This document shows positions 5,201 through 12,171 of a DNA stretch of 29,875 nt, in pieces. The number at the start of each line of letters is the position of its first letter. Within the stretch, counting starts at the first letter, position 1. The position numbers and the translations under genes are program-made. The notes beneath the pieces were generated by a model, which saw nothing but the letters and a program-made list of their open reading frames with translations, did no database searches and was not told the origin of the DNA. Source of the stretch: a virus; IMG/VR virus record IMGVR_UViG_3300028025_002751, positions 1 to 29,875 of that record, one strand, 5' to 3'.

Positions 5201-7151
5201 AGAAGGATAGGTCTCTTCGTAACCAGTTACTCACCGAAGAGTCTTGATTTCTAACAGATGGTCTAATTAACTCAGTCTTATGCGACACATTACTCACACT
5301 AGGTGCAATAACTGTATTACTTGCACCACCTCCATTAGTTCTTGCTACTGCTGCATCAGCATTTCTTGCAGATTTATCAGTCACATTGGAGGCATCAGCT
5401 GGTTGATTAGTTGTTAATCTAGGATCAGTTTTAGCGAACTCTACTCTTGAAGTATTTGCTGCTTGTGGTGTTCCTGCGCTAGTACCCTGTGGCGCAGGTG
5501 CTGCCGCAGGTGCAGGTGCTGCCGCAGGTGCATCAGATTTTGAATTACTCTTAAATGGATACCATGGTCCAATTCCAAATGTTTTATTAACATATGGAAT
5601 AGTAACTTCTACTCCAGGAATCTTAAACTCACTAAAGAATCCGATTACCTTTGATGCCATATCTTTAAACATATCAACAACTGGAGCAAAGGCATTAGCC
5701 AATGGATCCATGATGTATAATTTAATGTTATCAACAATCTTTTGCGGTATACCACCAAGAGATTCGTTTAGAAATGTCCATGCTTTTGACATTGGATCAA
5801 ATATCAATGCCTTTAAGTCTAATTTATCGAATAACCCTGTAATATACTTTATTGGATTTAAAATAATATCAAAAGTTTTATCTACTAGTTTAGTGAATAG
5901 ATCTTGGAATGAGAATGAATCTAAAAACGCAGCTGCTTGTGTAAAGCCTAGTTTTTCTAATGCCCAAGATTGTAAGTCTTTAAGTAAATCAAAGAACGAC
6001 AGGAACACACCATTTATTAAACCAGTTATCGCACCTTTGATGCCACCGAGTACACCATCTTTTTTATATCCATCTATAGCACCAGTTACAGTATCAAAAA
6101 TACCCATAACGATACCTACCCAAAAGAATATTTTGCTGAATGCTTTAAACACTGCATTAAATACCCCAGATAGTTTACCAAAGTAAGCACCAACATCAGT
6201 AAAAAAGTTTCCGATCGCTTTGAATATCTTTCCTATTGTGCCTTCTGAACTTAATCCTGAGAACACACCCTTAATTGAGTTCCAGAGACCCATTAAGGTT
6301 TCTTGTATTGCTGTGCCAATAGATTTTAATTTTTTAAGAGCATCACTTTCTGCAATAGCTGTACTAAATTTACTAAAGGTATCTTGAACAGAATTTACTG
6401 CACTTTTTAATTTTTTGCCGATATCTGATTCTTCTAAGAAGCTAAACATCTTTTTAAATTGTTTACCAGAGTCTTCAAAGAAACTTGCAATAGATTTTCC
6501 TACATTACCAATTCGTTGTCGTAATCCAGTAACTAAGTCATCAACAAAGGTTGATATTTGTTGTAATTTTTTCTGTACTACACCACCGAATAGATCATCA
6601 ATATATGTAGCAAACCTTAAGATAGTTTTACTTACCCATCTAATAGAATCCACAATTTTATCAAAGAAGAATTTCATTGTTTTAAGCTGTCCAGCTATCA
6701 TACCTGCGATAGCACCAAGAGTTGCAGCCAATGCTAAACCAAACCCTTTAATGTAATCTAAAAACGACCACTCTTCATCTTTTTTCTTATCTTTTTTACT
6801 ATCTTTACCACCCATGCCACGAGTGTTTTCTTCGATCTTAATTAATAATGCAGTTTGGGCATCTCTAGATCTATTACCTTCAACTTCCGTTTCTAAACCT
6901 TTGCCACCCGAAGCAGCACCACCACTACTAGCGGATGGTATACTACCAATCGCTCTAGTGTTAAATTGAACAGCAGTAATTAACTTCTTCACACCAGATG
7001 TTAAATCTTGTAAAGAACCAATTAGTTCCTGCGCCAAGTTACCCATTCCACCAGCTGCACCTGATCCACCACCTCCGATACCAGAGGATCCGATTGGTTT
7101 GCTGCCTGATTCCGCCAGCTGGTTAGATTGTTTTTGTAGTACGAGTTCCAT
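5199..7151 (-). CDS. tail tape-measure-like protein
   Basis: A 650-residue protein with a Gly/Ser-rich N-terminus, then a predicted membrane-type hydrophobic segment (GLALAATLGAIAGMIAG) and repeated amphipathic Phe-rich stretches of the style FSKFSTAI and FFTDVGAYFGKL. A second hydrophobic segment (IFFWVGIVMGIFDTVTGAI) follows, and the C-terminal ~110 residues are low-complexity Ala/Pro/Ser. Hydrophobic helices flanked by long helical regions are typical of tape measures, and its position directly behind gp26 and the GT-like frame is where tape measures sit. Its length is close to T4 gp29 (590 aa), which by the usual length rule predicts a T4-sized tail. The start abuts the stop of the GT frame (TAAATG). 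The family was not recognised by sequence alone, so another internal tail or baseplate protein is possible. Confidence 0.72.
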   Translation of the reverse strand: MELVLQKQSNQLAESGSKPIGSSGIGGGGSGAAGGMGNLAQELIGSLQDLTSGVKKLITAVQFNTRAIGSIPSASSGGAASGGKGLETEVEGNRSRDAQTALLIKIEENTRGMGGKDSKKDKKKDEEWSFLDYIKGFGLALAATLGAIAGMIAGQLKTMKFFFDKIVDSIRWVSKTILRFATYIDDLFGGVVQKKLQQISTFVDDLVTGLRQRIGNVGKSIASFFEDSGKQFKKMFSFLEESDIGKKLKSAVNSVQDTFSKFSTAIAESDALKKLKSIGTAIQETLMGLWNSIKGVFSGLSSEGTIGKIFKAIGNFFTDVGAYFGKLSGVFNAVFKAFSKIFFWVGIVMGIFDTVTGAIDGYKKDGVLGGIKGAITGLINGVFLSFFDLLKDLQSWALEKLGFTQAAAFLDSFSFQDLFTKLVDKTFDIILNPIKYITGLFDKLDLKALIFDPMSKAWTFLNESLGGIPQKIVDNIKLYIMDPLANAFAPVVDMFKDMASKVIGFFSEFKIPGVEVTIPYVNKTFGIGPWYPFKSNSKSDAPAAAPAPAAAPAPQGTSAGTPQAANTSRVEFAKTDPRLTTNQPADASNVTDKSARNADAAVARTNGGGASNTVIAPSVSNVSHKTELIRPSVRNQDSSVSNWLRRDLSF

Positions 7152-7331
7152 TTATTTGCTCTCTAGTCGTTTCTTTTCTTCTTCTAAGTATTCTTTTAAC
7201 ATAAAGACATAGACCTCTCGCTCGAACGGTAACATGTTATCAATATCTGATAAAGCATATTTGTGGTACTGCATCAAGGCAAAATTCATTTTATAATGAT
7301 TCACCAAGCTGTCATGACAAAGGTTTATTAA
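7152..7331 (-). CDS. GT-like tail-assembly chaperone extension (read by -1 frameshift from gp26)
   Basis: This frame has no stop from the slippery run at the end of gp26 to the TAA at 7152-7154, directly before the tape-measure ATG. Read after a -1 shift it adds 59 residues, beginning LINLCHDSLVNHYK and continuing with NFALMQYHKYALSDIDNMLPFEREVYVFML and a Glu/Lys-rich helix (kept as motifs: FALMQYHKY, LSDIDNMLPFER, LEEEKKRLE). The segment HDSL-x-YYxxNFxLMQxHKYSL-x-MxPFEREIY is, to my knowledge, the usual C-terminal part of gp26-like proteins in marine T4-like phages, so it is surely coding. It could alternatively be made alone from a GTG at 7304 or ATG at 7289 (45-50 aa), but no ribosome binding site is evident. 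A one-base sequencing error in the T run would also explain the split. Confidence 0.72.
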   Translation of the reverse strand, partial: LINLCHDSLVNHYKMNFALMQYHKYALSDIDNMLPFEREVYVFMLKEYLEEEKKRLESK

Positions 7332-7337
7332 AAAAAA
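7328..7337 (-). promoter_or_regulatory. putative -1 ribosomal frameshift site
   Basis: On the - strand the gp26 frame ends CAA AGT TTT TTT TAA, giving the slippery heptamer T-TTT-TTT directly before the stop. Slipping back one base reads TTA and continues in the GT-like frame. The eight-T run occupies 7330-7337. A 10-base palindrome (TGTCATGACA, around 7311-7320) lies downstream but is not an obvious strong hairpin. Confidence 0.6.
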
Positions 7338-8044
7338 CTTTGCATTCCCTCCAAGTGGACGGTATGCGCTTTATTACAAACAGGACAATTATAATTAATA
7401 GTGTGGGACAGCTTTGGCATTGTATCAAAGAAACTTTGTATTTTACTGAACTGTTCAGAAGTCAGATTGTTAATAAAATCCATTAACTCAGTTTCAGTTT
7501 GATCTTTTGAATAATACACTTGGTCAGAGTCATAAATGTAATCAATTGAAGACGCTACTAATTTAAATGTATCCTCAGCTGTTACTCCACCCTGCAGCTT
7601 TTTGATATCATCAATATTTGGGTATCTCATAACAACACCTACTGTTCCAAACAACTCTATTTTATTAGTGTGTCCTTCTTTTTCTTCAACATTCAATTGC
7701 GATAGATCTATTGTATGTTGAATCTTAGATTTTGCGTTATCTTCTCCGTGATCTACATCACAGGATAAAACAATATCAACAGTTTCACCGACAGACTTAG
7801 ATCTTAGCTGTGTGAAGATATATTCAATATCAAACATTGCTAATTTATTAACATCAATAGTTTCTGTAATACAAGATTTAATAACTTCTTTTAAAGTATC
7901 AATCATAACTCTAGGATCATCACTTTGCTGTGCCACTAAAAGTGCTTTTTGATCTTTAACTAAAAATGGTCTATATGTAACAGACTTTTTAGTTGACGGA
8001 ACCACCAAGTTATAAATTGGTGTACTATTCTTTGGCAATGCCAT
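7331..8044 (-). CDS. gp26: gp26-like baseplate hub assembly / tail chaperone protein
   Basis: T4 gp26 takes part in assembly of the baseplate hub; its relatives behave as tail-assembly chaperones. The 238-aa protein has the family pattern: VTYRPFLVKDQKALLVAQQSDD near residue 22 (T4 CRPFLTKEEKLLMMSKESD), then DTLKEVIKSCI, the FDIEYIFTQLRSKSVGE core (T4 YDMAYIFLQLRKVSVGE) and a C-terminal CPVC-x3-H finger before the end at MQSFF. Its ribosome binding site AAAGGAGAA lies in the last codons of gp16, 2 bp upstream. The stop codon is TAA at 7328-7330, directly after a slippery T run, so part of the product is probably extended into the GT-like frame to about 297 aa. Confidence 0.87.
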
Positions 8045-8046
8045 AA

Positions 8047-8460
8047 TTATTCTCCTTTAGACATATTCTTAATTAACTTATTCAACTCAGCAGTGCTACC
8101 TGTAAAGATAACATTGTTATTCGTCACTTCTTTTCGTGAACCTTCTTTTGGTCCATCTAACTTTTGTTTCTGTTGGTGTAGATCTAATAACTGTTGGTTA
8201 ATATCAGCCAACTGTTTCATCAAATTACCAACAACTTCAAATGCTCTTGGATGCTCAGACTGCATAGCCACATCGAGTGACTTCTGTAGTGCTTCCTGCC
8301 CTTGCTGTAATAAAACACGAAGATTGTTACGAGTTGTATCATAATCTGCTTCAATTTTATTTGTAGAGTCGTTAATAACTTCTCCAGTTTTTGTTATCAC
8401 CTCAGTGTTGCCCATTGGTTGTATCCCAAACTCAGTAGATAACGAATTATCAATCTTCAT
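8047..8460 (-). CDS. gp16: gp16-like terminase small subunit
   Basis: The small terminase recognises DNA and regulates the gp17 packaging motor. This 137-aa protein has the features of the T4-like marine type: an acidic N-terminal stretch, DYDTTRNNLRVLLQQGQEAL, then DVAMQSEHPRAFEVVGNLMKQLADINQQLLDLH (key blocks SEHPRAFEVVGNL and QQLLDLH) forming a long helical hairpin, and the ending NNNVIFTGSTAELNKLIKN. The SEHPRAxEVxxxL and VFxGSTxxLxK patterns are characteristic. T4 gp16 is 164 aa. GAGG lies ~8 bp upstream, and an AATAAATA late-type motif lies at 8478-8485. Unlike in T4 it is not beside gp17 but between gp54 and gp26. Confidence 0.86.
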   Translation of the reverse strand: MKIDNSLSTEFGIQPMGNTEVITKTGEVINDSTNKIEADYDTTRNNLRVLLQQGQEALQKSLDVAMQSEHPRAFEVVGNLMKQLADINQQLLDLHQQKQKLDGPKEGSRKEVTNNNVIFTGSTAELNKLIKNMSKGE

Positions 8461-8477
8461 AATTTACCTCAATTTTG

Positions 8478-8485
8478 TATTTATT
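8478..8485 (-). promoter_or_regulatory. possible late promoter (AATAAATA) for gp16
   Basis: On the - strand AATAAATA matches the T4-type late -10 element (NATAAATA). It ends 17 bp before the gp16 ATG, leaving room for a short leader that contains GAGG. It overlaps the stop codon of gp54, so it could start a gp16-gp26-tape measure message. Confidence 0.45.
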
Positions 8486-9218
8486 AGAATCTCAAAAGTC
8501 CTGGAAGTTTTGTAATACCATAAGTTATAGCTGAACCAGTTAAATAGTCTCCCGCTCTTTGTAGGAACGATTTATTAACTGTTTGTTGATAACCAGTAAA
8601 ATCTTTATTAGCTCTTTCTATATCTTCAGATGAAACCTGTTCATATGTGTATAACACTTGTTGCGCATGTGTTTCATGCCACTTAAATTGCATTGTAACA
8701 GTCAATTTCATAACATCTTTATTATTATGGTCTAATTGAATAGACCCAACTGTTTTTGGATAACATTCGTGAAGAATCATATCATATCTACTATTGTCTT
8801 GTAGATCTTGTACTTGAATAGTCATATCACATACATAGTTATCATAATAATTAAAATTTCTTGTAATAGGATCTTGAATCTGATTTGTCCATCTATCAAA
8901 TAGTTGTTTAACTTTTAAATCACCATCAACATAAAAAGTTAAGCTACACGGATCATATAATTTTTCGTAAGGGACTTCTCTAAATTCACCATATGTTCTA
9001 TTTTGTACTGTAGAGAAATTGGTTCCAGGAAGCTGAACACTATCGCAAAATAACAGAACATGTTTTAAGTTTTCTGGAAGGATACTAACAGGTGGAGTTA
9101 ATAAGACGGCAAATCTATTCTGCCTCATCATACCAGATCCCCTTACCTGAGCAATAAATTCATTAATTGCTTTAGGTTTAGAGTCTTGCCTTGGAGTGTC
9201 TGCTGGTAGTAATGGCAT
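8484..9218 (-). CDS. gp54: gp54-like baseplate-tail tube initiator
   Basis: gp54 sits on the baseplate and starts polymerisation of the gp19 tail tube. The 244-aa protein has the tube-type fold pattern: FCDSVQLPGTNFSTVQNRTYG (T4 YSVKMPENRLSYETDWNYN), then VPYEKLYDPCSLTFYVDGD. The part FDRWTNQIQDPITRNFNY aligns with T4 MQDWVNSVQDPVTGLRAL, and MTIQVQDLQ, ILHECYPKTVGSIQLDH and KLTVTMQFKWHE follow the same order of strands as in T4. T4 gp54 is longer (320 aa). It follows the upstream gene by 2 bp, indicating one operon. gp48, its partner at the tube cap, is encoded on the opposite strand beyond gp4. Confidence 0.82.
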   Translation of the reverse strand: MPLLPADTPRQDSKPKAINEFIAQVRGSGMMRQNRFAVLLTPPVSILPENLKHVLLFCDSVQLPGTNFSTVQNRTYGEFREVPYEKLYDPCSLTFYVDGDLKVKQLFDRWTNQIQDPITRNFNYYDNYVCDMTIQVQDLQDNSRYDMILHECYPKTVGSIQLDHNNKDVMKLTVTMQFKWHETHAQQVLYTYEQVSSEDIERANKDFTGYQQTVNKSFLQRAGDYLTGSAITYGITKLPGLLRF

Positions 9219-9220
9219 TC

Positions 9221-9820
9221 TTAGCTCTTTCTAATTATCTTTCTGGAGTCTGCCCAGATTTCTTGTTTGGAAGCACCAACAAATCTCTCAACTGGAAGTA
9301 ACATAGCAGTTGCCCAGTCAGAAGAAGTTACTTGTCTAAACTGAGATCTAACATGTCCAGAGAGATACTGTTTTATACATGGTTGTGCTGCTTTATATTT
9401 TGAAACACCATCAATCAATGCCCAAGAATACTTAATTCTAGTAGTCTCATCAAATCTTTGATTGTTTGCAAATACTAACAGATTATCTAACAACTGTATT
9501 CTTAGCTGATATGGAAGATAGTGCATATTCAATCCGATAAACCCATCTGGGGTTTTTCTAAATGGAAACACTAGTGGAAACCTGTCATAATACGGTAAAT
9601 CTGCCTTAGTCTTAGGATCATAAAGAAACATATACAGGTGTCCAGGTAACACTCTAGTTGCTAGCTGATCTGGATTACCAGCAAGCACCCTCGGAGGGGT
9701 GATTTGCTGCTTGGTCATTAATAAGACCTGTTGCTCAAACCACGAACGACTCTTCTTAACAGAAGTCTTTAAATCGTACTGGTTTCTCTCGAATACATCG
9801 AGTAATGTTTGTTTAGCCAT
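9221..9820 (-). CDS. conserved T4-like phage protein of unknown function, next to gp4 (199 aa)
   Basis: I recognise the general type from marine T4-like phages but cannot give a firm T4 counterpart. Visible features are an N-terminal helical part (LLDVFERNQYDLKTSVKKSRSWF), a central PGHLYMFLYDPK, then LPYYDRFPLVFPFRK and GLNMHYLPYQLRIQLLDNLLVFANNQ. A C-terminal region follows with CIKQYLSGHVRSQFRQV, MLLPVERFVGASKQEIW and a basic end. The PYYDRFPLVFPF...LNxHYLP pattern is highly characteristic of the family. Lying between gp4 and gp54, it is likely a head-completion, DNA-end or tail component made late; T4 has gp2 beside gp4, so a gp2-like role is one possibility, not shown. A CTAAATA motif lies 5 bp upstream of the ATG. 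Confidence 0.72.
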   Translation of the reverse strand: MAKQTLLDVFERNQYDLKTSVKKSRSWFEQQVLLMTKQQITPPRVLAGNPDQLATRVLPGHLYMFLYDPKTKADLPYYDRFPLVFPFRKTPDGFIGLNMHYLPYQLRIQLLDNLLVFANNQRFDETTRIKYSWALIDGVSKYKAAQPCIKQYLSGHVRSQFRQVTSSDWATAMLLPVERFVGASKQEIWADSRKIIRKS

Positions 9821-9824
9821 AAGA

Positions 9825-10256
9825 TTATTTAGGTGATATACCCAACTCGTGTTCAGTTATTATCTTAAACTCCCACCCTCTATCTTTAGCATAAATATTA
9901 GCAGCTTCCCATTTAGCTTGGTTTTTCATATACGCATAGGATTCTGTGAGATATCTTTTGGTTCTTTTCCCTGGATACACTGGTGCAATTGTTTGATATT
10001 TTGGCTTAACTTCTACTAGGTAAGTTTTTCCTGTATTAATAGTTATCTTAAAATCAACAAAATAGCGATGAATAAGGTTATCGGTCGGGCAACGATATGG
10101 GATTATAGTTTCCTCTGAACTCCAGTTAATTATATTGGAGTTCTTATCGCACCAGTTAGCAAACATGGTTTCCCACGAACTTCTCATTATAATGTTCGTT
10201 GGGTCGCCTTTATACTTTTCTGGAAAAACTGGGGTAAACTTTCTTTTATGAAACAT
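9825..10256 (-). CDS. gp4: gp4-like head completion protein (nuclease-fold)
   Basis: T4 gp4 (also called gp50) finishes the filled head before tail joining and resembles TnsA-type endonucleases. This 143-aa protein matches T4 gp4 (about 150 aa) nearly end to end: FTPVFPEKYKGDPTNIIMRSSWE (T4 FKPKNPEKYVGDASNIVYRSSWE), FANWCDKN, WSSEETIIPYRCPTDNLIHRYFVDF, TYLVEVKPKYQT, and QAKWEAANIYAKDRGWEFKIITE. Likely catalytic residues of the PD-(D/E)xK fold are Glu in the SSWE motif, Asp in YFVDF and E-x-K in VEVKPK. It starts the - strand block; a CTAAATA motif on the same strand (10284-10290) lies 27 bp upstream. The ATG has only a weak AGG before it. Confidence 0.93.
   Translation of the reverse strand: MFHKRKFTPVFPEKYKGDPTNIIMRSSWETMFANWCDKNSNIINWSSEETIIPYRCPTDNLIHRYFVDFKITINTGKTYLVEVKPKYQTIAPVYPGKRTKRYLTESYAYMKNQAKWEAANIYAKDRGWEFKIITEHELGISPK
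9826..9832 (-). promoter_or_regulatory. possible late promoter (CTAAATA) before the 9221-9820 gene
   Basis: CTAAATA on the - strand, 5 bp upstream of the ATG at 9820. It also forms the last codons of gp4 (CCT AAA TAA), so the match may be accidental. If used, the message would be leaderless. Confidence 0.3.
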
Positions 10257-10258
10257 GC

Positions 10259-10265
10259 CTAAATA
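10259..10265 (+). promoter_or_regulatory. possible late promoter (CTAAATA) for gp48 operon
   Basis: CTAAATA on the + strand in the 50-bp divergent gap, 41 bp upstream of the gp48 ATG, resembling the T4-like late -10 element TATAAATA. It faces an equal motif on the opposite strand 18 bp away. Confidence 0.5.
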
Positions 10266-10283
10266 ATATAAGTATTAACCAAC

Positions 10284-10290
10284 TATTTAG
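10284..10290 (-). promoter_or_regulatory. possible late promoter (CTAAATA) for gp4 operon
   Basis: TATTTAG on the + strand, which is CTAAATA on the - strand, 27 bp upstream of the gp4 ATG. It forms a convergent-facing pair with 10259-10265, so the two predicted transcripts would overlap slightly at their starts. Confidence 0.5.
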
Positions 10291-10306
10291 TCCTAGGAAA
10301 AAAAAC

Positions 10307-11419
10307 ATGGCATTTGACCCAGACGCAAGTTTAGCCAGCATTACTGATTCTGGACCTCAGTCTATACCACTAAAAAGTGGTATAAAGTACGGAAGTCGTG
10401 GAAAAAATCCATCAGAGTTTTCTAATAAGTACAATACTGAGCAATTTTCTTACCCAGACGATTTGCTATCGCCAACAGGAATATATGGTGGTAACTATGT
10501 AGTATTTTACATCAATGTTCAAGTAGACTCTAAACTTGGTAAACAAGATAATGAAGATCTATTTGTTAAAGAGATTACTCCAAGAGATCGTGGAGATTTG
10601 ATTGCCACAGATGTATCAACCACAGAACTATTCGCAGCCAACGCAGGATTAAATGTTGGTGGTGCGCTATTAGGTAAAGCCCTAGGAGCAGGTGGTGTTT
10701 CAGGTGGTGTAGCTGCACTATCTACAGTCGGTGCTGCAGCAACAGCTAACTATGCAGCCACTGCTTCACGAGCACAGAAAAGATTAAAGACTGCCATCGC
10801 ATTACATATTCCAAACCAGCTTCAAATTCGCTATGGAATGCAGTGGAGTGAAGAAGACACTTTAGCGATGGCAATGGCAACTTCTGGTATTGAAGAGATT
10901 TTAAAAGCAACAAGCAGTGGTGGTAAGATTAAAGATTTAGCTGATCCAGCACAGGCTATGGTAACTAACTTGATGTTATCAAAAGGACCAAATTCTGCCG
11001 CAAACTCTGCAGCTACAGGCTTAGCTGCAAACCCAAAGAAAGAACAAGTATTTAAAGGTGTAGATTTTAGAACATTCCAGTTCGAATACCAGTTCTTTCC
11101 TAGAAGTTCTGGCGAAGCAGAAAATGTATTAAGAATTATTCACCAGTTCAAATTACACATGCATCCTGAATTTAAAGATGCAAATAATTTTGTTTACATA
11201 TATCCATCTGAATTTGATATCTTCTATTATCAGGGTGGATTAGAAAATACACATATACATCGCCACACATCATGTGTATTGACTGAGATGAGTATCAACT
11301 ATACTCCAAATGGTAATTTTACTACATTCGATAACGGCATGCCCACACAGATTAATGTTCAGATGTCATTCCGTGAGTTGGCTCTATTAACCAAAGATAA
11401 GATTGAGGATGGTCTATAA
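10307..11419 (+). CDS. gp48: gp48-like baseplate-tail tube cap
   Basis: gp48 sits with gp54 between the baseplate hub and the tail tube. The 370-aa length fits T4 gp48 (364 aa). The C-terminal third aligns in pattern: FKGVDFRTFQFEYQFFPRSSGEAENVLRIIHQFK (T4 VFTWDLTPRSTEDLMAIINIYQYF), then MSINYTPNGNFTTFDNGMP (T4 IRFDKTPNGNFNGLAIAPNLP) and INVQMSFRELALLTKDKI (T4 FTLEITMREIITLNRASL). The middle has an Ala/Gly-rich, possibly membrane-like helix (GGALLGKALGAGGVSGGVAAL). AGGA lies about 9 bp before the ATG. It is the first gene of the rightward baseplate block and joins gp53 by a TAATG overlap. Confidence 0.87.
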   Translation: MAFDPDASLASITDSGPQSIPLKSGIKYGSRGKNPSEFSNKYNTEQFSYPDDLLSPTGIYGGNYVVFYINVQVDSKLGKQDNEDLFVKEITPRDRGDLIATDVSTTELFAANAGLNVGGALLGKALGAGGVSGGVAALSTVGAAATANYAATASRAQKRLKTAIALHIPNQLQIRYGMQWSEEDTLAMAMATSGIEEILKATSSGGKIKDLADPAQAMVTNLMLSKGPNSAANSAATGLAANPKKEQVFKGVDFRTFQFEYQFFPRSSGEAENVLRIIHQFKLHMHPEFKDANNFVYIYPSEFDIFYYQGGLENTHIHRHTSCVLTEMSINYTPNGNFTTFDNGMPTQINVQMSFRELALLTKDKIEDGL

Positions 11420-12171
11420 TGTACTTTAAAGAATTTCCAGTATTCTTATACGATTTTAAATATGGTGATTTTGAAACTAAAACTCACATAGTTAAAGATA
11501 TAACTAGGAATGTTCGTTTCAGAAAAGAAGTATTAGATAACATTGCAGTCTTTGACGAATATGATATTATGGATGGAGATACTCCAGAAATTGTAGCAGA
11601 ACGAGTTTATGGAGACCCAGAATATCATTGGATTTTAATGTTGGCAAATCAGAGATATGATTATCTAAGCGATTGGCCACTAACAGATAATAATTGTATT
11701 AGTGCAGCTAAGGCTATATTCAATCCTACAATTACTGCAACAAGTTGGGTATATTCTAGCGGAAAGATTACTGTTACTGCTCCACTACATGGGATATTAG
11801 TTAGCCCAACTACTACAGTTACTGTTACTGGTGGTGCATTATCTCTAACAACAACTGGTTCGACTGTAACAGTTCCTAATGGAACATTTACTGTAACTGA
11901 AGTAACAGAAAATACATTTAAATTTGCTATATCTTATGTGCCAATAGTAACATCAGGAACAACCCTAACAATAGAAACAACTAATAGAGAAAACTATATT
12001 CATCATTATGAGAATGCTGCAGGTTTTGTAGTTAACTCAGGTACAGCTGGCGCAGTTTCTGTGACTAACTTAATTTGGTTTCAAAATAATAATGAAGCGA
12101 AACGCAGAATAAAATTAATATCTCCACGAATTATAAACATCATTTTGAATGACTATAAAGATCTATTGTAA
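11419..12171 (+). CDS. gp53: gp53-like baseplate wedge protein with inserted beta-domain
   Basis: gp53 is a LysM-like wedge protein that helps join wedges around the hub. The first ~100 residues match T4 gp53: DGDTPEIVAERVYGDPEYHWILMLANQRYDYLSDWPL aligns with T4 PRPEELANAIYGNPQLYWVLLMCNDNYDPYYGW (key blocks VYGDPEYHWILML and YDYLSDWPL). The end, NEAKRRIKLISPRIINIILNDYKDLL, matches the T4 EKLRQIKIIAKSDINSFMNDL. In between, residues ~103-190 are a Thr/Val-rich beta segment (GKITVTAPLHGILV, TVTVTGG, NTFKFAISY) absent from T4, making the protein 250 aa against 196. YIHHYEN resumes the gp53-type sequence. The start overlaps gp48's stop and the stop overlaps the next start. Confidence 0.85.
   Translation: MYFKEFPVFLYDFKYGDFETKTHIVKDITRNVRFRKEVLDNIAVFDEYDIMDGDTPEIVAERVYGDPEYHWILMLANQRYDYLSDWPLTDNNCISAAKAIFNPTITATSWVYSSGKITVTAPLHGILVSPTTTVTVTGGALSLTTTGSTVTVPNGTFTVTEVTENTFKFAISYVPIVTSGTTLTIETTNRENYIHHYENAAGFVVNSGTAGAVSVTNLIWFQNNNEAKRRIKLISPRIINIILNDYKDLL

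Noticed and set aside
5710-6186. A 158-codon + strand frame inside the tape-measure gene
   Set aside because: It is antisense to a long - strand gene with sensible protein features, and it has no promoter or ribosome binding site.
7305-7325. Strong stimulatory hairpin after the slippery run
   Set aside because: Only a 10-base palindrome and a weak ACC/GGT pairing are visible; I cannot support a stable stem or pseudoknot by eye.
10259-10290. Hairpin terminator formed by CTAAATA and TATTTAG
   Set aside because: The stem is only 7 AT-rich pairs with an 18-base loop between divergent genes, where no terminator is needed; opposing promoters explain it better.
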